Part shown: one piece after another, positions 43,302 through 52,769 of the stretch
Layout of the letters: every line of letters begins with the position of its first letter
Position numbering within the stretch: the stretch's first letter is position 1
Source of the DNA: Hyposmocoma kahamanoa
Taxonomy: Eukaryota; Arthropoda; Insecta; Lepidoptera; Cosmopterigidae
Assembly (NCBI RefSeq): GCF_003589595.1
Contig: NW_020654289.1
Location: 2,952,399 to 3,016,398, forward strand
Direction of reading: 5' to 3'
Length of the DNA: 64,000 nucleotides
Notes under the pieces: generated by a model
Told to the model about the DNA's origin: nothing
The model's database searches: none
Seen by the model: the letters and a program-made list of their open reading frames with translations, nothing else
Position numbers and translations under genes: made by a program

Positions 43302-43924
43302 ACATGAAATTCTGATCAGTTAAATTATGTAACCTAACTGCTTGTAAAGTATTATATTTGTAGTATCATTGAAAATCATATAACCGAACTACTTATAAGC
43401 ATAGTATTTCTAGAAAATACAGAACCTTTTGGGGTAAATTCCTTTTTACTATAACCTATATTTAATTTAAGTGGAAATGGTTTTTATACGATTGTACCTG
43501 TTTTTTTATCATTATGTTTCGTTACAGCCTTTACGCCTTTACTTTACCTGTTCTTTTCCATTTCTGTACCTTCTCTTTCTAACGTGGACCGACGGTGGCC
43601 TTCCATTTAATTACGCGAGACCCGCGTAACAGTCTTGTCAGAATCATCTAGGCAAAATATGTGGACTACAGAATTAATACCTCGATTATTGTACAATACA
43701 TAAATATGTACTAATTCAATGGGTCCATTATCTCACAGATACTCATTGTTTTCTTGGAACGTATTAGATAGTTAGATAGATAGTACTTAAATTATAAAAA
43801 CATGAGTTTTCGTGCTCATAAGAATACTTTACCAACCCAGCGGTGCATGTTTTTAGGTTTTATCATCGTTATCTAAAAATCTGGTACTGCTTATGCTTCC
43901 GTAAAAGAAATTGATAATTTCGAA
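43302..43924. other. Upstream region of gene B
   Basis: No repeat family assigned. The last ~35 bases before the start codon (TTATGCTTCCGTAAAAG and GATAATTTCGAA) resemble the corresponding sequence before gene A, so they are duplicated 5' UTR or coding sequence. No TATA box can be called. Confidence 0.35.
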
Positions 43925-44817
43925 ATGGATAAACGGGTAACAAATAGAATAATCGGCGTTATTTATAATTTTTTTAAAGAAATAACCACTATCACAGTAC
44001 TTTTCAATATTTCTATATGTAGTACACTGGATAAACATGGTATAATTTACATAGGCGAATGGACAACTCCAGGATTGAAATTTGCTTACCCAGATCTTAA
44101 AGTAGGTCAACATGGCTTTTTGTCTAGAAATTGTAGCTTCGTTAACTGCTTTTATACCACCGATCATTTTTATTTCAATGACATAAAAACTTATGACGTT
44201 ATATTGTTTAATGCAAGAGATTTCTGTAATGGCATAAATTCACTGCCCAGCGTTACAGAAAATCAGCAAATAATTTTCCTTGGTTTCGAACCTGCTGCAA
44301 ACTGCTTGATAGAAGACAAAACAATTATATTCGATTTAACCTGGACGTACAAACTTACATCAGATATAGTACGTCCATTTTTTATAATAAAAAATAACCG
44401 CAATGAAATAATAGGGCCTCGGAAATATATGCATTGGGACTATAACTTAGACGAAATGTCAACAATGGGTACCAGCATTTTGCACAAAATAAGAGATAAA
44501 AAGTATATAGCAGCTATTATATCTTCGCGCTGTGAGCTAATTAGCGAACAGCAAATGTTTGTTCAAAGCCTAGAAACGGAATTGAATAAATTTGGACAGG
44601 TTTTGCATAGTTTTGGAGGTTGTGGACAAATGCAATGTGAGTTGAAATACGAGACAGGAAAGCGTGTACCTAAATGTGCCGATTTGATTAGGAGCGATTA
44701 TTATTTCTTTCTGGCATTTGAGGATGCACTTGGTGAAGACTACGTGACTGACAAATTGTTGTATGCTTTACATAATTATGCGGTGCCCGTAGTCTATGGC
44801 GGTGCTAATTATACGAG
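43925..44817 (+). CDS. GT10 alpha-1,3-fucosyltransferase-like gene B, exon 1
   Basis: First 298 codons of a 385-residue paralogue of gene A, same orientation, 12.7 kb downstream. N-terminal tail MDKRVTNRIIG, weak helix ITTITVLFNISI, then the luminal domain: NC.FVNCFYTTD (69-80), Glu122 in FEP, TWTYKLTSD, SRCE (201-204), GGCGQMQC, and YYFFLAFEDALGEDYVTDKL (259-278). Against the usual GT10 motif, Asn of FEN is Asp267 and Glu of TEK is Asp276. Lys277 is kept, but the conserved Arg (R213 in A) is Gln209. Start supported by alignment with gene A. Donor AG|GTTTGT at 44818, the same weak donor as in gene A; reading through runs 52 codons into a MITE. Confidence 0.88.
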
Positions 44818-44850
44818 GTTTGTTTTGGCTGTCCGTTTTTCATTTCTTTT

Positions 44851-45129
44851 AGGCTGGTTTCACAGTTGTGCGTACGGTCCAGTACGGGTCATCCGCATGC
44901 GTAGAATCCGCAGTGCTCTAAACCGTGTATTTAATCTAGTGCGGATATTCACGGAAGACAGTCGCCTTCAATGAACACACGGGTGGCCTATGCGGAATTC
45001 ACGCGGAGTGTGTTCCGTACGGAGAAATCATCGTCACTGTAAAACGATGTTCTAACGCCACACGTATTACTTCGCTCCGGTGCTTCGCGCAAATTCGCAG
45101 ATAAATCCGCACACCTGTGAAACCAGCCT
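44851..45129. mobile_element. P-like MITE near donor of gene B
   Basis: Ends AGGCTGGTTTCACAGTTGTG and CACACCTGTGAAACCAGCCT are inverted with one mismatch over 22 bp. Flanks TTA and TGA would be a slightly decayed TWA duplication. GC-rich interior (ATGCGGAATTCACGCGG). Absent from the intron of gene A. Confidence 0.7.
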
Positions 45130-45436
45130 GAAATTTCAATAATCGAAGAAACAGTTAGTGGCGTCCGATTGATATTTTTTTGCCTTTATATCTAATACGG
45201 TAATTGCAACAAATTGCAAATTGGAAGTAAACTACCGTCCTTGCTAGTGGCGTCGTCCGCCATATTTTTTTTAAAATATTTTTACAAAACTAACTAACTA
45301 ATCGTACATAGTCATTTTTAGGGCCATAATATTTAAAAGAAGAAAACGAATTGCGGCACATAAATTGTATTTAAAAAAATAACTGTAATACAAGTTCAAC
45401 ATTACAATGTGTGGAGCTTTAAGATTTATGCTTTTA
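45130..45436 (+). other. Intron sequence, nothing recognised
   Basis: A short internal repeat (AGTGGCGTC at about 45158 and 45248). Otherwise plain AT-rich intron. Confidence 0.35.
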
Positions 45437-45657
45437 AATAATAATAATAATAACGCACACAGTCAACATAGCCCCCACTAGGGAAACCCTGTGTCGCGTG
45501 CCATGGACACACACATAGACAACCACAAATTACACCCAAACTCACGAGAGAAATAAATGTAGGACATATAAATCTATTATTTTCTCCCGGCCCGGGAATC
45601 GAACCTGGGATCTCTGCGTGGCAGTCCGGCATGGTAACCATTCGGCCACGGAGGCAG
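45437..45657 (-). mobile_element. T1 tRNA-derived SINE in intron of gene B
   Basis: Near-identical to 17989-18208, with CTGCCTCCGTGGCCGAATGG at the head and a (TAA)n tail. Likely target duplication TTAAATAA lies on both sides. High similarity to the other copy suggests a recent insertion. Confidence 0.85.
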
Positions 45658-46007
45658 TTAAATAAGTCTTTACTTTGTATTACCAACATTATAATAGAAC
45701 TTAGCGATGTCGCGTCGTTAGAGCCACGTCAAAATTATAACGACATAAATTTTAAGTAACGTCCTATATTTTTTAAACACAAACAATAATTATTTTACAT
45801 ATTTACGTGGCCACTCAAAATACATTCCGTTGTGAGTTAATCCATAAATTACATCAATACAAAAAAGAAATTAAATAAATAGATCATCGGGGAAGACGCT
45901 TGCATGTTTGAACTTACTACCTTACTACCAGATTCAGATTTAAAGTATTAGATAGCACAATAATAAATAAATAAAAAATATTATGTTTTTAGAATTGTAA
46001 CTTTAAA

Positions 46008-46135
46008 AAAAATTGTATCAGTTAGCGGAAAGTAGTTGAAATCCATTAAACCGGATCCATCCCCTAATTTGCCGCCCTTAGACGTGGAACATTTTCTTCA
46101 AATTTGAAGTTAGGTACTACTGAGGTACCCTTTGC
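46008..46135. mobile_element. MITE-A half
   Basis: TATCAGTTAGCGGAAAGTAG through TTTGCCGCCCTTAGACGTGG to CTACTGAGGTACCCTTTG, then cut off where repeat X begins. Confidence 0.65.
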
Positions 46136-46190
46136 AACTGTTGCTTATAATGTTAGTAATACAGTCCTGGGAAGTTGTTAGTAGTTTACA
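46134..46190 (-). repeat. Repeat X, reverse copy before exon 2 of gene B
   Basis: Reverse complement reads CAGGACTGTATTACTAACAT then TATAAGCAACAG, matching the forward X copies at 46489 and 34039 at roughly 75-80% by eye. Confidence 0.6.
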
Positions 46191-46220
46191 AATAACGCTG
46201 TACACAATTATTTCTTACAG

Positions 46221-46485
46221 ATTCCTGCCCGATGGAATATACTTGAACGCCAGGTTTTTGGGTGTGACTGAACTGGTTAAAATAATGTTGGAAATTGTAC
46301 ACGAGAACACACCAAAATACCAAGATTTTTTTAATTGGCATGAATATTATAGTTATCATGAAGTTAATGTAGATAATGAACGCTATGACGGTATTTGCGA
46401 TTTATGCGCGCTGGCTAACAACAAGACACGGCGACCAACGACCCGTTTAGATAAGTTTTGGAATAATGTACCTAATCGTTCTTAA
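46221..46485 (+). CDS. GT10 alpha-1,3-fucosyltransferase-like gene B, exon 2
   Basis: Completes gene B: split Arg298, then FLPDGIYLNARFLGVTELVK, an aromatic stretch (FFNWHEYYSYHE) and the C-terminal CDLC pair. Stop TAA at 46483. It ends ten residues short of gene A. Exon lengths 893 + 265 = 1158 nt keep the frame. The exon is bracketed by inverted copies of repeat X. Confidence 0.87.
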
Positions 46486-46488
46486 GGT

Positions 46489-46560
46489 AAGGGTATTTAT
46501 TTAAAATCTAATAACCTCGCAGGACTACATTACTAACATCATAAACAACAACTTTTGTTT
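46489..46560 (+). repeat. Repeat X, forward copy after gene B
   Basis: Begins four bases after the stop: CTCGCAGGACTACATTACTA and CATAAACAACAACTTTTGTT. Probably part of the 3' UTR. Confidence 0.6.
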
Positions 46561-46835
46561 AACGATTTTTTATAATACGTAATAAATTTACCAATGTAGT
46601 AAAGCGTAGTACGGGTGACAGAGGAAACCAAACTTTCTACCGTATTGTACCAGTTTATTGCTTGATACAGCCGGTCCAACAGGAGTACAATACAACAGTA
46701 ATTAGCGTACAGTAGTAAACGAGTCATTCTAGACAACACATCACGGAAGTCCCATACACCGTTCCAAGTAGGAAAGGACTCTAGGTGCAACCGTTGGTGT
46801 AGTATACCCTTAACTAATTAGCGATAGGTTCTAAC
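46561..46835. other. Downstream of gene B, nothing recognised
   Basis: AATAAA occurs at 46580 (GTAATAAATTTACC) and is a possible polyadenylation signal for gene B. Confidence 0.3.
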
Positions 46836-46928
46836 GATGGGCGAGTCGAGTTGTTTAACTCGAGTTACTCTCACAACGAGTCAATTCGAGTAAGTTTTTT
46901 AAGAACTCGAGCTAACTCGGTTCGTTAC
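46836..46928 (+). repeat. CGAGTCGAGTT repeat block, left
   Basis: Degenerate runs of (A)CTCGAGTT. The block GGGCGAGTCGAGTTGTTTAA recurs as GGGCGAGTCGAGTTATTCCC at 48973. The two blocks lie on either side of the R1-like element in the same orientation. Confidence 0.5.
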
Positions 46929-48905
46929 CCTTTTTCTTTTTTTTTGAGTGGGGAAATACCTCTCCGCCGCGAATGAGGGAGATTATGCCGGACTTCTACC
47001 GGCTAAAACCCCGCGGCGGCCATCTCGGGTACTCCAGTGAGAGGGATCCGGGATCGACTTTGCGCACCGGAACCCCCCAGCACCTAGGAGGAGCTATGTC
47101 CTTCCCCTCCTCTCCTCACGACGAAGCGGGCCACACCGCCCCGTCGACCGTCCTCCTCGCGGCTGCCTAACTTACTGGCAAACCAAGCCCCCGCTCCGAT
47201 CGCCCGTAGCCGCGAAGGTACGCTGCTGCCGAGCGGGATCAGCCCTCTCCTGATCACGCTCGGCGACCACCTTCTGAAGCATCACAGCTTCACAGAAGGA
47301 GACCATTACAACCATTAATCGCTGTGACCAGACGGGTGCCCCATACAGGGCCACGGATCGCACCACCCCACCGTAGAAACGGCGAACTCCCTCCGAAAGG
47401 TTGGGCAGCAACCGGTGCAATGCACCCGCTACCCTATCGATCCGCGGAACCAGGCGCCGGAAGTGCTCCTCGAAATCTCAGCGACTGTCCAGGACGAGGC
47501 CCAAGTATTTTAAGTACTGTCCCACCTGGACGTCGACGTCACCAACGCGAATCGAGAGGCTGGGCGGTTCCCTCCCTCACAGGAGTTTGTGGAACCACAG
47601 CGTCTCAGTTTTCTGGGGCGCTATTCGCAAACCCAGTTCCTCGATTTTTTCGACGACGCGAGAAACTCCAAGCTCAGCGAGCCGGGTGGTCCTCATGAAG
47701 TTCTCCGCTCCGGTGAGCACCAGGTGTCATCAGCATAACACACCAGATGCATGCCCGGGGGAGTGCGACCCTCAAGACAGCATCGCATGCGAGGTTCCAA
47801 AGGAATGGTCCAAGGACATACCCCTTACACGACCTCTCTGCGATGACTTGTGCCATCCCGACCCCGGTACGTAATGTACCTGTCGCCATAGGTCCTGGAC
47901 CGACAACTCGCTTTAGGTACGGAGGCACTCGATGATACTCGAGCGCCTTCTTAACGGTCAACCAGGGCAAGGAGTTGAGGGCATTGACGATATCCAGGCT
48001 TACCGCCAACGCCACTCTGCCCCGGGATAGTACCTGCGTCGATAGTGTGCGAACGCGAAGGATCGCGTCCATTGTCGACCGCGCCTGCCGGAAGCCATAC
48101 TGGTCTTCCGACAGGTCAGGCCCTACTCGCGACGATCCCACGGCGCCGACTCAACCGGCGAGAGGGAAACTCGGGGGGGTTTTAGTGGGGTAGGCCCTCC
48201 AGTCTGGAGGGAGTCTGTAACCGTGAGTCTGCGCTCAGGGAGACTCAGGAGTCCGTCAAAAAAAAAAGAAAAAAGAAAAAAGGCCCTACTCGCGACAGAT
48301 GTGTCAAGTTCGGCAAGTGTTCTTTCGAACAACTTGCCGGCCTCGTCCAGCAGGCCTATGAGTCGGTATGCAGAGGGAGAGGCTGCGGGTCGACCTTTCT
48401 TCTTTATGAGGACCATCCTCGCCGACTTCCAACCGGATGGGAACAAACCGCTCCAGAGACGGCTGGTGAACAGCCATCTCATGTGGTTCCCCAATCCGGC
48501 GTGGAGAGCCAACACCCACGCCCTGACCGGGACAACATCCGGGCCAGGCGCAGTGTTCCGAGCACCGAGACTCCTCACAGCTCGATCCAGCTCCTCGTCT
48601 GTCACGCCGAGATCGTTAGACCAAGTGTCGTCATCCGTCACCGACACTTGTCCCGACGACCCCGTCGCGGGACTGCTCTCGACCCTAGGGAAGAGGGTGA
48701 CCACCACCCTCTCCACGAACGCAGGGTCGAGGTTTATCGCCAACGGAGGGACCCGTGGCCGGGGCTTGCCCATAACCATTTTGTATGGCCGCCCTCATGT
48801 ATCCCTCTGCAGCCTCTCGAGGAGCTCGCCCCAGAATCGAGCCCTGACATCTTTTACTGCCAGGCTTAGCGCCCTCGCAGCGTCCCGGTACTCCGAACTC
48901 GCTTC
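46929..48905 (-). pseudogene. R1-clade LINE, ORF2 remnant
   Basis: Reads leftward. 48780-48905 carries WGELLERLQRDTWGRPYK. 48290-48779 has the pre-RT region and RT start (ARNTAPGPDVVPVRAWVLAL, WKSARMVLIKKKGRPAASPS). 47674-48117 has the RT core (LSEDQYGFRQARSTMDAILR, AVSLDIVNALNSLPW); the catalytic YADD stretch is frameshifted near 47735. 47172-47420 joins ALYGAPVWSQRL directly to VSFCEAVMLQKVVAERDQE, so most of the C-terminal half is deleted. A 3' UTR and poly-A (T-run 46933-46944) follow. Dead. The 332-codon plus frame at 48223-49221 is antisense to it. Confidence 0.8.
48134..48280 (+). mobile_element. R1-like 3'-UTR insertion nested in the R1 remnant
   Basis: 147 bases ending in an A-rich tail, flanked by a perfect 16-base duplication AGGCCCTACTCGCGAC (48118-48133 and 48281-48296). 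Contains GGGGTAGGCCCTCCAGTCTG. The same 3' UTR occurs reversed at 52438-52640. A textbook 5'-truncated target-primed insertion. Confidence 0.85.
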
Positions 48906-49270
48906 GGTACCCGCCCTGAGCCGACTCGGTCGGTTCGGTGACCTTTGGTGCACGCTCGAGTCGCGAGATATGGGCGAGTCGAGTTATTCCCACAACGAGT
49001 CAACTCGAGCTACTTTTTGTAAACTTGAGCTAGTTCGGTTCGGTTCCCGCGAAGTTGAATACTTCATTCATCGGCAATTCGTTCTCATTAGGTCGGTTCG
49101 GCGACCTTCGGAGCACGTTCGAGTCGCGGTCGGCCGGCCGATCGTGCCCAACTCGGTGAATCGTCGGTTTGAATTCTACTCACGACTCGCGGTTGTACTG
49201 TCAGACACCGAGTCGAGTTAACTCGAGTTGCAACTTGAGTTAGCGGCCACCTCAACTCTTGAGTTGAAAA
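48906..49270. repeat. CGAGTCGAGTT repeat block, right
   Basis: Two near repeats of GGTCGGTTCGG(T/C)GACCTT with GCACG(C/T)TCGAGTCGCG (about 48926 and 49093), plus CGAGTTAACTCGAGTTGCAA near 49215. Low-complexity, non-coding. Confidence 0.45.
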
Positions 49271-49404
49271 AAATACAACACGTCCCATTGCTACTAGGTA
49301 CCAAATAAGGAAGTAGTACTAGATGCGTACAAGTATACAGCAGGCTCCTCACATTATGTTCAAATCGCCGACAGTAAGTCATTCCGCGAGGGAAAATCTT
49401 AACA

Positions 49405-49592
49405 CCGCGAGGCAGAATGGAGACCATGAACCGGAGGCGTTCAGTGGGACGGCCCTCTACTAGATGGACGGATAACCTGGTAAGGGCGGCGGGTAACTGA
49501 TGGATGCACGTCGCGCCCGACCGGCTAGTCTGGCAATCTTTGGGAGAGGCCTATGTTCAGCAGTGGACGGCTTCCGGCTGATTCGATGTACT
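49405..49592 (+). pseudogene. RTE-like LINE C-terminus
   Basis: Plus-strand pieces in two frames: a GRP(S/T)RWTDNLVRAAG segment and DRLVWQSLGEAYVQQW before the stop. These are characteristic of the very end of RTE-type ORFs. Poly-A is not visible. Confidence 0.65.
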
Positions 49593-49603
49593 ATCTGACA
49601 CTT

Positions 49604-49742
49604 TTTAACCGACTTCAGAAAATTAGGAGGAGGTTCTCAATTTTGTGTGATGTTAACCGATTTTCAGGATTCTTTTTTTGTTGGAAAGAGGGTACCTCCT
49701 TATTGGTTCCATTTTAATTTTAAGAAAATATTCCATCTCTAA
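49604..49742. mobile_element. MITE-A left half, cut by another MITE
   Basis: AACCGACTTCAGAAAATTAG through GATTCTTTTTTTGTTGG to AAAATATTCCATCTCTAA, where the next element starts. Confidence 0.65.
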
Positions 49743-50002
49743 GGCTCAACTCACACTGGCGCAGAGTCAAAGCGTCGCGACGCGTCATGCTTTTCGCTTG
49801 TAGCATATTCATATCTATTTTCCCATTATTAAGGTACAAATTTGTGTTATGCAAATATGGAATCGCGTGTCGCCACTTGGTTAAAGTCGAGCGGTTACGC
49901 GCGTCACTTGCGCGCAGTGACGCGTCAGGCGCCGACCACACTGTGATCCGGGCGCGCTAATGCGACCATCGTCGCGCGACTCTGCGCCAGTGTGAGTTTA
50001 GC
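49743..50002. mobile_element. P-like MITE, 260 bp
   Basis: Ends GCTCAACTCACACTGGCGCA and TGCGCCAGTGTGAGTTTAGC pair with one mismatch. GC-rich interior with many GCGTC and CGCG motifs. TAA occurs near both ends but the exact duplication is unclear. The rest of the MITE-A it follows is not found on the other side. Confidence 0.65.
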
Positions 50003-50394
50003 ATAAAGACAGACGATTAGCGACTGCATCGCGTTTGTGTAGATCGATTATGAGATTAATCTATAGTCTCTGCGTACTTCTATTACTTTACTGTAACCAA
50101 ATTCTTAATTGTTTAAAATTAATATCGATCTACTAAGTAAGTCAGTCAAGTCGATCCTTCGGGACATCACTATTTTGATTTGACCAAAAGCTGCCAACAA
50201 TAATATAACAATAAAATGCAACAAAACTGACACTGGCTCAAACCTGGTAATAGCGGCTATTTAATGACATAGAAATAGAATAAAATACAATAACTTTTTA
50301 TTAAACCCAAGAACAAACACAAAAAATCAAAAGAGAAAAGACAGGATTGATATTATTTGGATCTATATTATAAATTATAAATGCGTACGAATGT
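50003..50394. other. No gene recognised
   Basis: No supported feature. Confidence 0.35.
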
Positions 50395-50545
50395 TTCAAA
50401 TGATGAATAAATGTTGAAACTTACAAAGACTAACGGATAGAGTTTCTTGCTCATTTGACTCGGGGGAATCTGCCTTACGAGCAGTAGAGTTTAATCAATA
50501 TGACTACTTCAAGTGTAATTTACTTACCTATTAAATATTACTTTA
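50395..50545 (+). mobile_element. LT-type LINE tail
   Basis: GAGTTTCTTGCTCATTTGAC, GGGGGAATCTGCC and GAGCAGTAGAGTTTAATC match the LT tails elsewhere. No coding part. Confidence 0.5.
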
Positions 50546-50745
50546 CAGTAACAACGGTGAAATTACAGGCACATGGGACTTGTCAACTTACGTCTCAGTG
50601 TGACGGGCGCAGTGGCAGTGTCCCTCAAATATTAGCGATTTAAAACTCTGAGTGGCACTGCAACTATCATGGACAGGCCTGTCGCTTACCACCAGGCGCA
50701 CGACTTGTTCGTCCAGTCACTTGGTGTTATAAAAAAAATTAGTAA
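50546..50745 (+). mobile_element. Family B repeat, 3' two thirds
   Basis: Starts at GGTGAAATTACAGGCACATG and runs cleanly to GTCACTTGGTGTTATAAAA. The tail half is well kept. Confidence 0.75.
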
Positions 50746-50879
50746 TAATAACTTTAAATGTCATTATTAAAACATAAATGTCATAAAAGATTACAATGAT
50801 GCATAACATGAACCTTGCCGCAATGAGCGAGATACGGTCAGTCTAGTCTATTTGCAATCATGTATATATTGTTATTTTG

Positions 50880-51515
50880 TATGTATACATGTTATATTGT
50901 ATACTTGCTGAACAGTACTTTGTTAAGGATTGGCAGGTAATCTATAGCGGAGTCATAAGAACCCGTCGACAGCGCGAGGGTAGACTTGTAGTGCCGTCTT
51001 ATACCAATCTCTACGGCAAAAATAAGCTGAATGTCAAAGTACCTTCCCTAATTAATGAGTTGCCTAAACAACTAAAGGAGGAAATTAATGAAAGAAACAT
51101 TAAGTACAAATTAAAGGAACACTTCTTAAATAAGAAAAAAAAAAAATTCAATGACACTACAGAAAGTCCAAACTTAAAATAAAACACGCTTTATCACACA
51201 TCTTTCGATTCCACAAACTTACCTGACAACTAACGCACACTAAGACATTACACAAGTCACATTGCAACGACACTATCATTACGCAGGTCGCACGCATAGG
51301 ATTAGTATATCATGATCGCACGTGACATCATACCATTCACTCACACAAACACAACATACATTCATCATTTTTCTCTTTGTTATTGTTAAAACCGCTTAGC
51401 GATTAATCGTCGGCATTTAGAAAAACTTACTTTAGTTTATAAAATACTGTTAAGTTTAAGATTATGAATTAATAATGTAACAAGTTATCATAAATAAATA
51501 AATAAATAAATAAAT
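50880..51515 (+). pseudogene. LINE ORF2 C-terminus with (AAAT)n tail
   Basis: The frame to 51182 reads RRQREGRLVVPSYTNLYGKN and PSLINELPKQLKEEINERN, then KYKLKEHFLNKKKK, the end of a CR1/L2/Jockey-like reverse transcriptase. About 300 bases of 3' UTR (CACAC-rich) end in an AATAAATAAATAAAT run near 51490. Same general type as 4825-5560. Confidence 0.6.
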
Positions 51516-52059
51516 GTTCAGATTGGTGTTAGAGCTGACAACGACTCTACACGCCAGAGACGTGCAGCGCTTGCGCATCGTTGCGTAGAAACAATCCACC
51601 CGCCGCTGCTCCGCAAACTTCCTTGACGCGCTGCAGTACGCTGTGAAAAATAGAATAGGTCCACGACTTGTTTGTAGCGTCACTCGGTATTATATAAAAA
51701 ACGATACATTTTTATGTAATATTCGTAATTTTTCTTTTTGTATATCTTATGTTTCAATAGTTTAAAACATTCATTGTTAATCAATTTTTTTTTTAAAAGA
51801 GATTTTAACTGATTTTGTTTTGTAAATTGTTGGAGAAAGGAAAAACAAGATGGCGGATGCACATATTTTTCGCCCGAGCAGTGACTTGTCGGAAGGAAAT
51901 AAAAAAAAGATGACGGATACATACGGGTTTCGGGCTCAGTTATACGGCGTTATTGATTAGCGTCATGATGCTTAATTTAATAAATTTATTTACGATTGTA
52001 GAATTGTTTTTTCTTTTCCTGCACACCATGCATAGGTACTTATTTTTTATATTATAATG
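51516..52059. other. Unassigned, with a family B scrap
   Basis: 51655-51700 is a family B tail scrap. 51840-51945 contains a short direct repeat (AAGATGGCGGATGCACATA and AAGATGACGGATACATACG). Nothing coding. Confidence 0.35.
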
Positions 52060-52410
52060 TTTATCAAGCAACGGCACAACATTCATTTAAGGGACAATGT
52101 ATACACGTCTATAATAAGATTTCGTATGATATTCAAAATTACCAGGTTTAAAACTATAATGAAACAAAAACTTGATACTAAAGGTTTATTATACAGCTTC
52201 TGCGTAATTGGACGAGAAAAATCCGTGGCAGTGACCCGTTTAACTCTTCCATCTAAGATGTTTAAATTAAATATTGTAATGATAAATGTATTCAAATGTA
52301 TATTTACAAAGAACATCCCTTAGAGGCTCTAGCTCATTCTTCGCAGGGGAATGTGCCTTACGAATGAGCAGTAGAGTTTAATCAGTATGACGATATCAAG
52401 TATATTTTTT
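52060..52410 (+). mobile_element. LT-type LINE 3' fragment
   Basis: Remnant of the C-terminal coding part (ITRFKTIMKQKLDTKG), then the tail TTCTTCGCAGGGGAATGTGC and GAATGAGCAGTAGAGTTT. Same type as 20150 and 34502. Confidence 0.55.
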
Positions 52411-52437
52411 TACCTTTATTTATTTATTTATTTATTT

Positions 52438-52640
52438 TTTGACGGGGGGGAAATCTTTATGGATACCCCTGAGCCCAGGGAGACTCAGGGCTTATGTGGG
52501 GACTCTCCCTCCAGACTGGAGGGCCTACCCCACTAAAACCCCCCCGGGTTTCCCTCTCGCCGGTTGAGTCGGCGCCGTGGGATCAGTGAACATTCACCAC
52601 GACGCCGCCCGGCCGCCCTAGCTTACGCCAGGGCTCCCGT
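52438..52640 (-). mobile_element. R1-like LINE 3' UTR
   Basis: Plus strand carries CCTCCAGACTGGAGGGCCTA and GTTGAGTCGGCGCCGTGGGA, the reverse of the insertion at 48134. It extends farther toward the 5' side (GCCGCCCGGCCGCCC). No coding part. Confidence 0.65.
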
Positions 52641-52769
52641 GCCAACGGAGGGGCGAGTCGGTTTATTATATTTTTTTTACCTATAAAATAACGATGATTT
52701 GACTCGCCTACCCTATAGGGTGACAGTATTTCCCTTAACGAGAGCACATGCAGCTCTACTGATCGACTA

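Larger units (their letters stand above)
44818..46220 (+). other. Intron of gene B (1403 bp, phase 2)
   Basis: Same codon position and phase as the intron of gene A; acceptor TTATTTCTTACAG. It contains a MITE 33 bases from the donor, a T1 SINE, half of a MITE-A and an inverted copy of repeat X. Confidence 0.8.

Noticed and set aside
44818..44974. Continuation of gene B frame past 44817
   Set aside because: Runs into a MITE; the homologous exon begins at 46221.
47324..47874. Plus-strand frames of 124 and 157 codons
   Set aside because: Shadows of the R1-like minus-strand coding region.
48223..49221. 332-codon plus-strand open frame, among the longest in the window
   Set aside because: It is antisense to the R1-like ORF2, whose motifs are read on the minus strand. 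GC-rich retrotransposon DNA commonly stays open on the opposite strand.
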